Assembly: GCA_947499145.1 (NCBI GenBank) | Contig: CANMNB010000004.1 | Location: 62,001 to 126,000 of the forward strand | Reading direction: 5' to 3' | Length of the DNA stretch: 64,000 nt | DNA from: an uncultured Arachnia sp. | GTDB taxonomy: Bacteria > Actinomycetota > Actinomycetes > Propionibacteriales > Propionibacteriaceae | Part shown: one piece after another, positions 35,555 through 47,440 of the stretch | How the letters are laid out: the number at the start of each line of letters is the position of its first letter | Position numbering within the stretch: position 1 is the first letter of the stretch | Position numbers and translations under genes: made by a program | Notes under the pieces: generated by a model | The model's input: only the letters and a program-made list of their open reading frames with translations | What the model was told of the DNA's origin: nothing | The model's database searches: none

Positions 35555-36709
35555 GTGGACCTCCTCAGCCCCGAAGGACGCCGCGCCATCGACGTGGCCG
35601 CGTCGCTGCCGGACCCGGAGTCACTGGCGGCCGCCGATCGGATGAGGCGCGAGTTTCCCGCCGACCTCGCCGCCGCGGCGCTGACCCAGGTGGCGCTGCG
35701 ACGACGGGCCGCACACAAGCTGCCCCACGCCGCCGAGATGTTCCTGACACGCGACGGCGTCGAGCAGGCCACTCGCCACGCCGTGGCCCGGTGGCGAGCC
35801 GAACGCTTCGTCGCCGCCGGCGTCGATGTCGTCTGGGACCTCGGCTGCGGCATCGGTGCCGACGCGATGGCCATGCAGGAGGCGGGGATCCGCGTGCGGA
35901 CCGTGGAGTTGGAGCCACAGACAGCGACGTTCGCGACGGCGAACCTCGCGCTGGTCGGGGGAGCCCCGGTGGTGGTCGCCCGCGCGGAGGACGTCGAGGT
36001 CCCGGAAGGCGACGGGATCTTCCTGGACCCGGCCCGGCGGGGTGAGCGTGGGCGGACATGGCGGACAGAGGACCTCAGCCCGTCCTGGGCCCTCGTCGAG
36101 CGCCATCTGGGTGGGCAGTACCCGGTGTGCGTGAAGCTCGGTCCCGGGTTCCCGAAGCAGCTCATCCCGGATGGGGTGGAGGCGGCGTGGGTCTCGGAGC
36201 ACGGCGACGTCGTCGAGCTGTCGCTGTGGAACACCGCCCCCGAGGGCCGTGTGGCCGTCGTCTTCCCGCGGGACGGGACCGCGCCGGTCGAGGTGAGGGC
36301 ACCGTCGGGCGGGGTGCCGGAGCCGCCGGTGCGGCCCATCGGGCGCTACGTGATCGAGCCCGACAACGCCGTGATCCGCGCCGGACTGGTGGGGTGCCTG
36401 GCGGGGGACGACGCCTGGCTGCTCGCCGACGGCGTCGCGTACCTGTCGTCGGACCGGCCGGGGGACCCCGTGCTGTCGGACTCCTTCGAGGTGGTCGAGG
36501 TGCTGCCCTACGACCAGAAGGTCGTGCGGCGCTGGCTGCGTGACCACCGCGTCGGGACGCTGGAGATCAAGGCGCGCGGCGTCGACGTCGACCCGGCCAA
36601 GCTCCGACGCGCGCTCGGACTCAAGGGACCGGACTCCTACACGCTCATCCTCCTGCGCACGCCCGACGGTGCCCGCGCCGCCGTCGCGCGACGCGTCCCT
36701 CGCATGTGA
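35555..36709 (+). CDS. THUMP-like class I SAM-dependent methyltransferase
   Basis: 384 aa. SAM-binding motif VVWDLGCGIGADAMAM (about residue 91), then VELEPQTATFATANLAL and FLDPARRGERGR (about 150). The C-terminal THUMP-like RNA-binding module ends in DHRVGTLEIKARGVDVDP and SYTLILLRTPDG. This family is common in actinobacteria; an RNA target is inferred. Start GTG 35555 (VDLLSPEGRRA) is chosen as the first codon after the repeat; the open frame runs back through the repeat array and no ribosome site is visible, so the start is uncertain. Confidence 0.82.
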   Translation: MDLLSPEGRRAIDVAASLPDPESLAAADRMRREFPADLAAAALTQVALRRRAAHKLPHAAEMFLTRDGVEQATRHAVARWRAERFVAAGVDVVWDLGCGIGADAMAMQEAGIRVRTVELEPQTATFATANLALVGGAPVVVARAEDVEVPEGDGIFLDPARRGERGRTWRTEDLSPSWALVERHLGGQYPVCVKLGPGFPKQLIPDGVEAAWVSEHGDVVELSLWNTAPEGRVAVVFPRDGTAPVEVRAPSGGVPEPPVRPIGRYVIEPDNAVIRAGLVGCLAGDDAWLLADGVAYLSSDRPGDPVLSDSFEVVEVLPYDQKVVRRWLRDHRVGTLEIKARGVDVDPAKLRRALGLKGPDSYTLILLRTPDGARAAVARRVPRM

Positions 36710-36749
36710 CGCGTGGGTCGGGACGCTTGTGCGCCGGCGCGCAACCCCC

Positions 36750-36942
36750 GTCGCCAGCGCAACAGACACGTCGCCAGCGTTACCTCACGTTCCCTGACGC
36801 ACTCGCCAGTCCCGGCCTCGTCGCCAGCCCAACTCCACGTCGCCAGTGATACATGGCTGGCGAAGAGCAGTTGCGCTGGTGACCGCGCGGTATGGCTGGC
36901 GCCCTCGACAGGCGCTGGCGTTCCAGCGGTATCGCTGGCGGT
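36750..36942. repeat. Bidirectional array of GTCGCCAG-N4-AC motifs
   Basis: GTCGCCAGCGCAAC (36750), GTCGCCAGCGTTAC (36770), CTCGCCAGTCCCG (36803), GTCGCCAGCCCAAC (36820) and GTCGCCAGTGATAC (36839) read forward. Then CTGGCG or CTGGTG blocks start at 36857, 36876, 36896, 36915 and 36935, i.e. every 19-20 bp in inverted orientation (GTTGCGCTGGTGAC, GTATGGCTGGCGCC, GTATCGCTGGCGGT). The dyad centre is near 36851. Confidence 0.85.
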
Positions 36943-36950
36943 GGCAAAAC

Positions 36951-37012
36951 GGGGCAGTCAGAGTTCGATTCTCGGAAGCGGACGGGGGAAGATCGAGCAC
37001 TGATCGATTTTC
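36951..37012 (+). repeat. Dispersed palindromic element, copy 4
   Basis: CAGTCAGAGTTCGATTCTCGG then AAGCGGACGGGG and arms GAAGATCGAGCA / TGATCGATTTTC (36988-36999 and 37001-37012). Left-hand part aligns with copy 1 from AGTCAG onward, showing the element extends about 30 bp upstream of the palindrome. Confidence 0.82.
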
Positions 37013-37099
37013 GGAGTGGGGGCGCCGACGACGCGGCGGCCGGAGAGCGCGATCCCGGGGCCCGGACCGGGCCCGAGAGGGCAAAATCGAACGAAATGC

Positions 37100-37112
37100 T
37101 ACCAATTGGGTA
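37100..37112. promoter_or_regulatory. AT-rich palindrome upstream of peptide transporter
   Basis: The perfect palindrome CCAATTGG lies within TACCAATTGGGTA, 118 bp before the SBP start, followed by TAACAAT. Possible operator; no regulator known here. Confidence 0.35.
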
Positions 37113-37229
37113 ACAATCCGGACACGGAGGGGTCTTCCAGTACCCCCGGAAGCTAGGAAGTCGCTATTGTCCCAGTCACTGCCATGCCCCGGGCCGTTCG
37201 GGGTTGTCGTTCTACGACTAGGAGAAGGA

Positions 37230-39125
37230 ATGAAGTTCAGGAGGACTAGCGCAGCCCTCGGCGTCATGCTGAGTGGTGCGCTGCTGCTGGGTGCCTGCAC
37301 GAGCGAGGACCCGGAGGTCGAAACGACCCCCGAGGCCACGGCCGAGGAGACCGCCGAGGAGACCGAAACCGCCGCGCCCGAGGCGACCGAGGGTGAAACC
37401 GAGGGCGAGGGCGAAGGCTCGACCGACGCCGCCGCGGGTTGCCTGCAGGACGTCGGCATCACCGAGACCGCCGACGGTCAGGTCAGCTTCACCGCTGGCC
37501 CCGGCAACTGGAACGGCTACAACTCCGTCACCAGCGCCACCTACTCGACCTACAACTCGGTGATCGCCGGTCAGATGTTCACCGGATTCGTCTACTTCGG
37601 CGACGACGGCACCGTCTGCGAGAACACCGACTTCGGCACCATCGAGGTCGTCTCGGAGGATCCGCTGCAGGTCAAGTACACGATCAACGAAGAGGCCACC
37701 TGGTCCGACGGCACCCCCGTCACGATCAACGACTACCTCCTCGACTACGCCGCGCAGAACCCCGAGTGGCTCGTGCCCGGCTACGCCAGCGGCGAGAACC
37801 CCGACGCCAAAGCGGTCTTCGACCACGTGAGCGCCTCCTTCGCGGCCGACGCGCCCGAGGGGCCGCAGGGTGAGGTCGGCTCCAAGGAGTTCACCGTCAC
37901 CTTCGAGAACAAGAACCCCGACTACAAGCTCATCGTCACCTCCGCGCTTCCGGCGCACGTGGCCGCGCAGCAGGCCGGGCTCGAGCCCGACGCCCTCGCG
38001 CAGGCGATCCTGGACAAGGACGCCGAGACGGTGAAGCAGGTCGCCGAGTTCTGGAACACCGGCTGGGCCTACAACCCGGGCGAGCTCCCGGACCTGGCTC
38101 AGACCCCGTCCAGCGGCCCGTACATGCTGAAGGAAGGCGGCTGGCAGGCCGATACCGCCCTGACGCTGACCGCCAACGACAACTACTGGGGTGCTCCGGC
38201 CGCCACGCGCGACCTGATCTTCCGCTTCATCGACGACGCTGCCATGGCCCAGGCCCTGCAGAACGGTGACGTCCAGGTGATCGAGCCCCAGGCCACCGTT
38301 GACACGGTTGCCCAGCTCCAGGGCATCGGCGACTCGGTCGAGGTGGCGAGCTTCGCCAACCTGACCTGGGAGCACCTGGACTTCAACTTCCGTGACACCA
38401 GCGCCTTCTCGGACGCCAACGGCGGCCTGGCCCTGCGCGAGGCCTTCGCTCTCTGCGTGCCCCGCCAGACCATCGTCGACAACCTGATCAAGCCGATCGA
38501 CCCGAGCGCCGAGGTCATGAACACCCGTGAGGTCTTCCCCTTCCAGGAAAACTATGACGAGGTTGTCGAGGCCGCCTATGACGGCCGCTACGACCAGGCC
38601 GACATCGAGGCCGCCGCGGCGAAGGTCGAGGAGGCCGGCGTCAGCACCCCGGTCGACGTCCGTATCGGCTACCGCTCCGGCAACCAGCGCCGCACCGAGA
38701 CCGTTGCCGCCATCGCGGCTTCCTGCAAGGACGCCGGCTTCAACGTGATCGACGCCTCCGCCGAGGACTTCTTCTCCAACGCGCTGGTGAACGGTGACTA
38801 CGAGGTCGCTCTGTTCGCGTGGGCCGGCTCCGGCCAGATCGCGTCGGGCCAGAACATCTACTCCACTGGCCTGCCGCAGAACTACGGCGAGTTCAGCAAC
38901 GCTGAGGTCGACGCAGCCTGGAAGACCCTGGCCGGCTCCCTGGATCCCGAGGTCCACGCCGAGCAGGTCAAGGTCATCGAGAAGCTGCTGTGGGACAACC
39001 TCTTCGGTATCCCGCTGTACGCGCACCCCGGTGTCGCGGCCTACGACGCCAACCTGGAGAACGTCCGCCCGAGCGCGGCCCAGGACGGTATCAGCTGGAA
39101 CGCCTCGCAGTGGGTGGCCCAGTGA
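37230..39125 (+). CDS. Peptide-binding lipoprotein (SBP family 5)
   Basis: 631 aa. Lipoprotein signal with lipobox LLLGAC (Cys about residue 23), then a 45-residue Glu/Thr-rich linker before the binding domain. SBP_bac_5 fold: YTINEEATWSDGTPVTINDY, LPSSGPYML-like segment, HLDFNFRDTSAF and IDAAWKTL-like C-terminus. Receptor for oligopeptides or a similar ligand of the downstream OppBC-DF. The ATG has AGGAGAAGGA upstream. Repeat-rich island precedes it. No substrate-specific motif could be named. Confidence 0.92.
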   Translation: MKFRRTSAALGVMLSGALLLGACTSEDPEVETTPEATAEETAEETETAAPEATEGETEGEGEGSTDAAAGCLQDVGITETADGQVSFTAGPGNWNGYNSVTSATYSTYNSVIAGQMFTGFVYFGDDGTVCENTDFGTIEVVSEDPLQVKYTINEEATWSDGTPVTINDYLLDYAAQNPEWLVPGYASGENPDAKAVFDHVSASFAADAPEGPQGEVGSKEFTVTFENKNPDYKLIVTSALPAHVAAQQAGLEPDALAQAILDKDAETVKQVAEFWNTGWAYNPGELPDLAQTPSSGPYMLKEGGWQADTALTLTANDNYWGAPAATRDLIFRFIDDAAMAQALQNGDVQVIEPQATVDTVAQLQGIGDSVEVASFANLTWEHLDFNFRDTSAFSDANGGLALREAFALCVPRQTIVDNLIKPIDPSAEVMNTREVFPFQENYDEVVEAAYDGRYDQADIEAAAAKVEEAGVSTPVDVRIGYRSGNQRRTETVAAIAASCKDAGFNVIDASAEDFFSNALVNGDYEVALFAWAGSGQIASGQNIYSTGLPQNYGEFSNAEVDAAWKTLAGSLDPEVHAEQVKVIEKLLWDNLFGIPLYAHPGVAAYDANLENVRPSAAQDGISWNASQWVAQ

Positions 39126-39128
39126 GCC

Positions 39129-39200
39129 GTGAGATGACATCTCACCGGTGAACCCCTAGCGTGGGGCAGGTGGCCTGAGAACCAAGCCACCTGCCCCACG
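39129..39200 (+). terminator. Palindrome and strong intra-operon hairpin after the SBP gene
   Basis: GTGAGATG-A-CATCTCAC (39129-39145) is followed by a perfect 15-bp stem CGTGGGGCAGGTGGC (39160-39174) / GCCACCTGCCCCACG (39186-39200) with an 11-nt loop and no T-run. Between receptor and permease genes such structures usually stabilise the receptor mRNA or attenuate read-through, giving excess binding protein. Confidence 0.75.
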
Positions 39201-39317
39201 TCTGCGTTCAATCGATCTGACGCCCCCAGCGTCGCTGACGTATGCTGTGGGCGCCCTCGGTGTGGTCCGGCGGCGCGCCGCACTGACAGGGACTGACAAC
39301 ATGGAGAAGGACCGCAA

Positions 39318-40838
39318 GTGATCAAGTTCATCGCGAAACGCCTCGGGATCTCCGCGGCGATCCTGCTGCTGGGCTCAGCGCTGTTGTACGTGCTGACCGT
39401 CCACTCCGGCGACCCACTCGAGGACCTGCGAGAGTCCAACAGCCCGAACCGCGAGAACCTGATCCGGCAGCGCACGGAGAACATGGAACTCAACGTCCCG
39501 TGGTATCTGCGCTACTTCAACTGGCTCGCCGGCGCCTCGCGCTGCCTCATCGGCCAGTGCGACCTCGGCAAGAATGCCGCCGGCCAGGACGTCTCGGCGC
39601 TCGTGGTCCAGGCCGCCGGCTCGACGCTGCGCCTGGTGGTGCTCGCCACGATCCTGGCCATCATCATCGGCGTCACGCTCGGCATCGTGAGCGCTGTGCG
39701 CCAGTACAGCGGCTTCGACTACGCGGTCACGCTGATGGCCTTCGTCTTCTTCTCCCTGCCCGTCTTCTGGGCGGCCGTCCTGCTCAAGCACTACGCCGCC
39801 ATCGAGTTCAACAACTGGCTGGCCGATCCAACGTTCAGTCCACTGACGATCGTGATCACCGCCGCCATCCTCGCGTTCGTCCTGCAGGCCGCCCTGGGCG
39901 GCGATGTGAAGCGCCGCCTCATCACGTGGGCAGCTGCCGCGGGCGTCATCGCCGCCGTGATGTTCTACTTCGATGCCGTGACGTGGTTCCGTCGTCCGGC
40001 GCTCGGGCTGCCGGTCTACATCCTCGCGGTGCTTGGGGCCGCCGTGATCATCCTTGTGATGACCGCGGGCTTCGGGAACACGAAGGTGCGCAACGCCATC
40101 GCCGTCACAGCTGGCGTCGCCATCATCAGCTACTCGATCCTGCGCGGCACCCTGCTCACCGATCCCAGCACAGGCCTCCTGTTCGCCTGCCTGCTCGCGG
40201 CCATCGTCGTCGCAGTGGCGGCCGGTTGGCTGCTCGGGGGCTTCTCACGCCGACAGGCGATCATGGCGTCGGTGACCCTGGCAATCGTGTCGTCCTTCCT
40301 GGCCCTGAGCGACCTGCTGCTGAGCAACTGGTCCGCCTACCTGAAGGTCCAGTCCCGCCCGATCCCGACCATCGGCGCGCAGACCCCGAACTTCTCCACC
40401 ACCTACTGGGGCCACGTCATCGATGCGCTGACCCACCTGATGCTCCCGACGATCGTGCTGACCCTGATCTCGATCGCCGGCTACACCCGCTACACCCGCG
40501 CCTCGATGCTCGACGTCCTGAACCAGGACTACATCCGCACCGCTCGCTCCAAGGGCATCTCCGAGCGCAAGGTCATCACCCGGCACGCCCTGCGAAACTC
40601 GCTGATCCCGCTGGCGACGATCGTGGCCTTCGACTTCGCCGGCCTCATCGCCGGAGCGCTCATCACGGAGACCGTGTTCGGCTGGCAGGGGATGGGCAAC
40701 CTCTTCCGCACCGGACTGGCCCAGGTGGACCCGGCACCCGTCATGGGCTTCTACGTCGTGACGGGCACGGCGGCCGTCGTGATGAACATGATCGCCGACA
40801 TTGCCTACGCCATTCTTGACCCGAGGATCACACGATGA
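39318..40838 (+). CDS. Peptide ABC transporter permease, OppB-like, long form
   Basis: 506 aa, about 170 longer than the usual 310-340 aa DppB/OppB. The N-terminal RLGISAAILLLGSALLYVL and the extracellular loop are normal. Extra hydrophobic segments lie in the middle (roughly 165-330), separating the family segment FDYAVTLMAFVFFSLPVFW from the C-terminal GYTRYTRASMLDVLNQDYIRTARSKG EAA loop. Start is GTG 39318 with GGAGAAGGA. Forms the channel with the next gene (ATGA overlap). Confidence 0.9.
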   Translation: MIKFIAKRLGISAAILLLGSALLYVLTVHSGDPLEDLRESNSPNRENLIRQRTENMELNVPWYLRYFNWLAGASRCLIGQCDLGKNAAGQDVSALVVQAAGSTLRLVVLATILAIIIGVTLGIVSAVRQYSGFDYAVTLMAFVFFSLPVFWAAVLLKHYAAIEFNNWLADPTFSPLTIVITAAILAFVLQAALGGDVKRRLITWAAAAGVIAAVMFYFDAVTWFRRPALGLPVYILAVLGAAVIILVMTAGFGNTKVRNAIAVTAGVAIISYSILRGTLLTDPSTGLLFACLLAAIVVAVAAGWLLGGFSRRQAIMASVTLAIVSSFLALSDLLLSNWSAYLKVQSRPIPTIGAQTPNFSTTYWGHVIDALTHLMLPTIVLTLISIAGYTRYTRASMLDVLNQDYIRTARSKGISERKVITRHALRNSLIPLATIVAFDFAGLIAGALITETVFGWQGMGNLFRTGLAQVDPAPVMGFYVVTGTAAVVMNMIADIAYAILDPRITR

Positions 40839-41848
40839 CGAGCCACCACGACCCGCACCACCTGGACGACGGCGACGCGCCCGTGGATCCCGACAAGACG
40901 ACCCCCACGGACGACCTCCTGACAGTGGAGGACGACCTGGAGGGCAAGACCGACAAGTCCTACTCCCAGGGCGCCCTCGTCCTGCGCCGGTTCCTCCGGC
41001 ACCGGGGCGCCATGGCCGCCCTGGTGGTGCTGCTCTTCGTCGTGCTGCTGGCCTTCACCTCCATCGGCATCGGCCCGATCCCCGGCTGGTGGGGCAAGAA
41101 CACGGTCGACCTGTACCCGCAGGTCAACATGGGCCGCCCGACGATGCAGCTGTGGCCGTTCCAGATCGGCGAGCACCCGTTCGGCCAGGACACCATCGGC
41201 AAGGACTACTTCGCCCTGGTGATGCGCGGGGCCCAGATCTCGCTGTTCATCGCCTTCACCGTCGGTATCGTCGCCACCCTCATCGGCACCACCATCGGCG
41301 CCGCCGCGGGCTACGTGCGGGGCATCGTCGAGGCGTTCCTGATGCGCATGACGGACCTGTTCATCATCATCCCGACGCTGGTCCTCGCAGCCGTCCTCGG
41401 CCGCATGGTCTCCGGCGGCGGCGTCTGGCTGCTCGCCCTCATGCTCGGCCTGGTCTCCTGGACCGGCCTGGCCCGTCTGGTGCGCGCCGAGGTGCTGTCC
41501 CTGCGTGAGCGGGAGTTCGTGGCCGCGGCCCGGGCCATCGGCACGCCGACCCCCCGGATCATCGTGCAGCACATCCTGCCCAACGCGCTGGGTACCATCG
41601 TCGTCAACGCGACCCTGCTGATCTCCGCCGCGATCCTGACCGAGACGGCGCTGTCCTTCCTCGGCTTCGGCGTGCGACCGCCGGACACCTCGCTCGGCCT
41701 CTTGATCTCCGACTACCAGAACGCGCTCACCACGCGCCCCTGGCTGTTCTGGTGGCCGGGTGCCTTCATCCTCATGATCGCGCTGTGCGTCAACTTCATC
41801 GGTGACGGCCTGCGCGATGCCTTCGATCCCCGCCAGCAGATGGACTGA
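40835..41848 (+). CDS. Peptide ABC transporter permease, OppC-like
   Basis: 337 aa. A 45-residue charged cytoplasmic N-terminus (Asp/His-rich) precedes the first membrane span. ISLFIAFTVGIVATLIG, then REREFVAAARAIGTPTPRII is the EAA loop contacting the ATPase, and LSFLGFGVRPPDTSLGLL is typical of OppC. Starts in ATGA overlap with oppB-like gene. Confidence 0.93.
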   Translation: MTSHHDPHHLDDGDAPVDPDKTTPTDDLLTVEDDLEGKTDKSYSQGALVLRRFLRHRGAMAALVVLLFVVLLAFTSIGIGPIPGWWGKNTVDLYPQVNMGRPTMQLWPFQIGEHPFGQDTIGKDYFALVMRGAQISLFIAFTVGIVATLIGTTIGAAAGYVRGIVEAFLMRMTDLFIIIPTLVLAAVLGRMVSGGGVWLLALMLGLVSWTGLARLVRAEVLSLREREFVAAARAIGTPTPRIIVQHILPNALGTIVVNATLLISAAILTETALSFLGFGVRPPDTSLGLLISDYQNALTTRPWLFWWPGAFILMIALCVNFIGDGLRDAFDPRQQMD

Positions 41849-41859
41849 GGTGGCCTGAC

Positions 41860-43608
41860 ATGACCAACACCGCTGAGTACAACGCCACCACTGATCCGGT
41901 CCTGCAGTTCCGGGACCTCGACGTCTCGTTCCGCACCGAGTTCGGCCGCGTCCACGCCGTCAAGGGCATCAACCTGAAGGTCGACCCGGGCGAAGTCGTC
42001 GCTCTGGTGGGCGAGTCCGGTTCCGGCAAGTCCGTGACCGCCACCACGGCCCTCGGCCTGCTGCCGAAGACGGCCCGGGTGCAGGGCGAGACCCAGGTGG
42101 CCGACAAAGTCATCAACAAGCTGAACGGCAAGGGCCTGCGCGCCGTCCGCGGCGACCGCGTCGCCATGGTGTTCCAGGAGCCCATGACCGCGCTGAACCC
42201 GGTCATCCGGATCGGGGAACAGCTCACGGAGTCGATGGAGGTCCACGGCATCGCCCACGGCCGCGAGGCCTGGGACCGCGCCGTCGGCCTGTTGGACGCC
42301 GTCGGCATCCCCAACCCGGAGCGCCGTGCCAAGCAGTTCCCGCACGAGCTCTCGGGCGGCATGCGGCAGCGCGTGGTCATCGCCATGGCGCTGGCCTGCG
42401 ACCCCGAGGTGATCATCGCCGACGAGCCCACCACGGCCCTCGACGTCACCGTCCAGGCCGACATCCTCGACCTGCTGCGCTCGCTGAAGGACAAGCTCAA
42501 CACCGGCATCCTGCTCATCACGCACAACATGGGCGTCGTCGCCGACATGGCCGACCGCGTCGCCGTGATGTTCAAGGGCGACATCGTCGAGCGCGGCACA
42601 GTCCAGGAGGTGCTGCTCAACCCCCAGCACCCCTACACCAAGAAGCTGCTCGACGCCGTCCCGCACCTCGGCGAGGGGCAGGGGCAGTTCGGCGTGCCCC
42701 CGCACCCGGTGGCCGTCGACGCCGAGCACGCCCTCGAGGTGGAGAACCTCGTGGTCGAGTACGAGCGCACCGGCAAGAAGCCGTTCCGCGCCGTCGACGA
42801 CGTCTCCTTCGACGTGCGACGCGGCGAGATCGTCGGCCTGGTGGGGGAGTCTGGCTCGGGCAAATCCACCATCGGTCGGGCCCTGCTCGGCCTCATCCCC
42901 GTCCACAGCGGCTCCGTCCGCGTGCTCGGCACCGATGCCCTGGCCACCCGTGCCCGCGACGGCAAGGAGTTGCGCAAGCGGATCGGCATCATCTTCCAGG
43001 ACCCGGCGGCGTCGCTCAACCCGAGGCTGCCCGTCGGTGACGTCATCGCCGAGCCGATGAGCGTGCACAAGGTGGGCAACGGCAAGGAGCGCCAGCAGAA
43101 GGTGCTCGAGCTGCTCGATGCGGTCAAGCTGCCGAAGAGTGCGTACAACCGTTACCCGCACGAGCTCTCCGGTGGCCAGCGCCAGCGCGTCTCGATCGCC
43201 CGCGCGCTGTCGCTGCGACCCGACCTGCTCATCGCCGACGAGCCGACCTCCGCCCTGGACGTCTCGGTCCAGGCCTCCGTGCTGGCCATGCTCATCGACC
43301 TGCAGCGGGACTTCGGCTTCGCCTGCCTCTTCATCAGCCACGACCTCGCCGTCGTCGACGCCCTGGCGCACCGGGTCGTCGTCATGCAGTACGGCAAGAT
43401 CGTCGAGAAGGGCGACCGCGAGACGGTGCTGCACAGCCCGCAGGAGGAGTACACCAAGCGTCTCCTGGCCGCCGCGCCGGTCCCGGACCCCAACGAGCAG
43501 CGAGTGCGTCGTGAGCAGCGGCACGCCCTGCTGGCCGAGTTGGGCGACGAGATCGCGGAGCTCGACACCCGCGAGCTGGCTTTCGACGAGGACCACCACC
43601 ACAGCTGA
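41860..43608 (+). CDS. Peptide ABC transporter ATPase, OppD-OppF fusion
   Basis: 582 aa containing two complete ATPase domains. Domain 1 (about 10-270): GESGSGKSV Walker A, LSGGMRQRV signature, ADEPTTALDVTVQ. Domain 2 (about 290-560): GESGSGKST, LSGGQRQRVSIARAL, ADEPTSALDVSVQ. Both sites look active. Equivalent to separate DppD and DppF joined in one chain, a form common in actinobacteria. ATG 41860 follows the oppC-like stop by 11 nt. Confidence 0.93.
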   Translation: MTNTAEYNATTDPVLQFRDLDVSFRTEFGRVHAVKGINLKVDPGEVVALVGESGSGKSVTATTALGLLPKTARVQGETQVADKVINKLNGKGLRAVRGDRVAMVFQEPMTALNPVIRIGEQLTESMEVHGIAHGREAWDRAVGLLDAVGIPNPERRAKQFPHELSGGMRQRVVIAMALACDPEVIIADEPTTALDVTVQADILDLLRSLKDKLNTGILLITHNMGVVADMADRVAVMFKGDIVERGTVQEVLLNPQHPYTKKLLDAVPHLGEGQGQFGVPPHPVAVDAEHALEVENLVVEYERTGKKPFRAVDDVSFDVRRGEIVGLVGESGSGKSTIGRALLGLIPVHSGSVRVLGTDALATRARDGKELRKRIGIIFQDPAASLNPRLPVGDVIAEPMSVHKVGNGKERQQKVLELLDAVKLPKSAYNRYPHELSGGQRQRVSIARALSLRPDLLIADEPTSALDVSVQASVLAMLIDLQRDFGFACLFISHDLAVVDALAHRVVVMQYGKIVEKGDRETVLHSPQEEYTKRLLAAAPVPDPNEQRVRREQRHALLAELGDEIAELDTRELAFDEDHHHS

Positions 43609-43620
43609 CCCTGCGGAGGC

Positions 43621-43662
43621 TGTGTGCGATTGTGGTTGGCAGTCCAACCCGAATGGCACACA
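43621..43662 (+). terminator. Hairpin at the end of the peptide transporter operon
   Basis: TGTGTGC (43621-43627) pairs with GCACACA (43656-43662) and GGTTGG with CCAACC inside (43634-43649). No T-run. It lies 12 nt after the ATPase stop and 30 nt before the groES regulatory region. Confidence 0.65.
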
Positions 43663-43694
43663 TCCCGCCCGCGCGTGCTGTGCCGTGCCGACGT

Positions 43695-43721
43695 CTGGCA
43701 CTCGGGTTGAGCGAGTGCTAA
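43695..43721 (+). promoter_or_regulatory. CIRCE element 1 (HrcA operator)
   Basis: CTGGCACTC, 9-bp spacer, GAGTGCTAA: near the consensus TTAGCACTC-N9-GAGTGCTAA. The -35 box TTGAGC (43707-43712) is in its spacer and TAACGT (43730-43735) follows at 17 bp, so HrcA binding would block RNA polymerase. Confidence 0.93.
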
Positions 43722-43740
43722 TACCGGTGTAACGTGAGCT

Positions 43741-43767
43741 TTGGCACTCGACCCCGTCGGGTGCTAA
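43741..43767 (+). promoter_or_regulatory. CIRCE element 2 (HrcA operator)
   Basis: TTGGCACTC (43741-43749), 9-bp spacer, GGGTGCTAA (43759-43767), immediately downstream of the predicted transcription start. Two CIRCEs before groES are usual in actinobacteria. hrcA is not in the window. Confidence 0.9.
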
Positions 43768-43863
43768 CGGTTTCGGGTGGCACCGCGACGACGCCCGACG
43801 CCGGTTTCCCATCATGCAACTTCTGACCCGGACATCCGGGCTAGCAACAGAAAGGGGTTTGAC

Positions 43864-44160
43864 GTGGCAGCCACGATCAAGCCGCTCGAGGACCGCGTCC
43901 TCGTCGAGCCGCTGGAAGCCGAGCAGACCACCGCCTCCGGGCTGGTCATTCCCGACACCGCCAAGGAGAAGCCGCAGGAGGGCCGCGTCGTGGCCACCGG
44001 GCCCGGCCGCATCGACGACAAGGGCAACCGCGTCCCGCTGGACGTCGCCGAGGGCGACGTCGTGATCTTCTCGAAGTACGGCGGCACCGAGGTCAAGTAC
44101 GACGGCAAGGAGTACCTCCTCCTCAACGCGCGCGACATCCTCGCAGTCGTCTCCAAGTAA
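43864..44160 (+). CDS. groES: Co-chaperonin GroES
   Basis: 98 aa heptameric lid of the chaperonin. [35 protein letters not shown] mobile loop and [22 protein letters not shown] match. GTG 43864 has AGAAAGGGG upstream. It is followed 12 nt later by groEL; the operon is under two CIRCE elements. Confidence 0.97.
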   Translation: MAATIKPLEDRVLVEPLEAEQTTASGLVIPDTAKEKPQEGRVVATGPGRIDDKGNRVPLDVAEGDVVIFSKYGGTEVKYDGKEYLLLNARDILAVVSK

Positions 44161-47416
<3,256 letters not shown>

Positions 47417-47440
47417 CCGAGGACCCAAGGAGCACCAGTC

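Larger units (their letters stand above)
36710..37229. other. Gene-free island (520 bp)
   Basis: No coding sequence recognised. It contains the bidirectional CGCCAG/CTGGCG array (36750-36942), a copy of the dispersed palindrome (36951-37012), an AT-rich palindrome TACCAATTGGGTA (37100-37112) and the promoter region of the peptide transporter (possible -10 TATTGT at 37165-37170). Confidence 0.8.

Noticed and set aside
36750-36942. CRISPR array
   Set aside because: The repeated unit is only about 14 bp, spacers are 5-6 bp and orientation flips in the middle; no cas genes are near.
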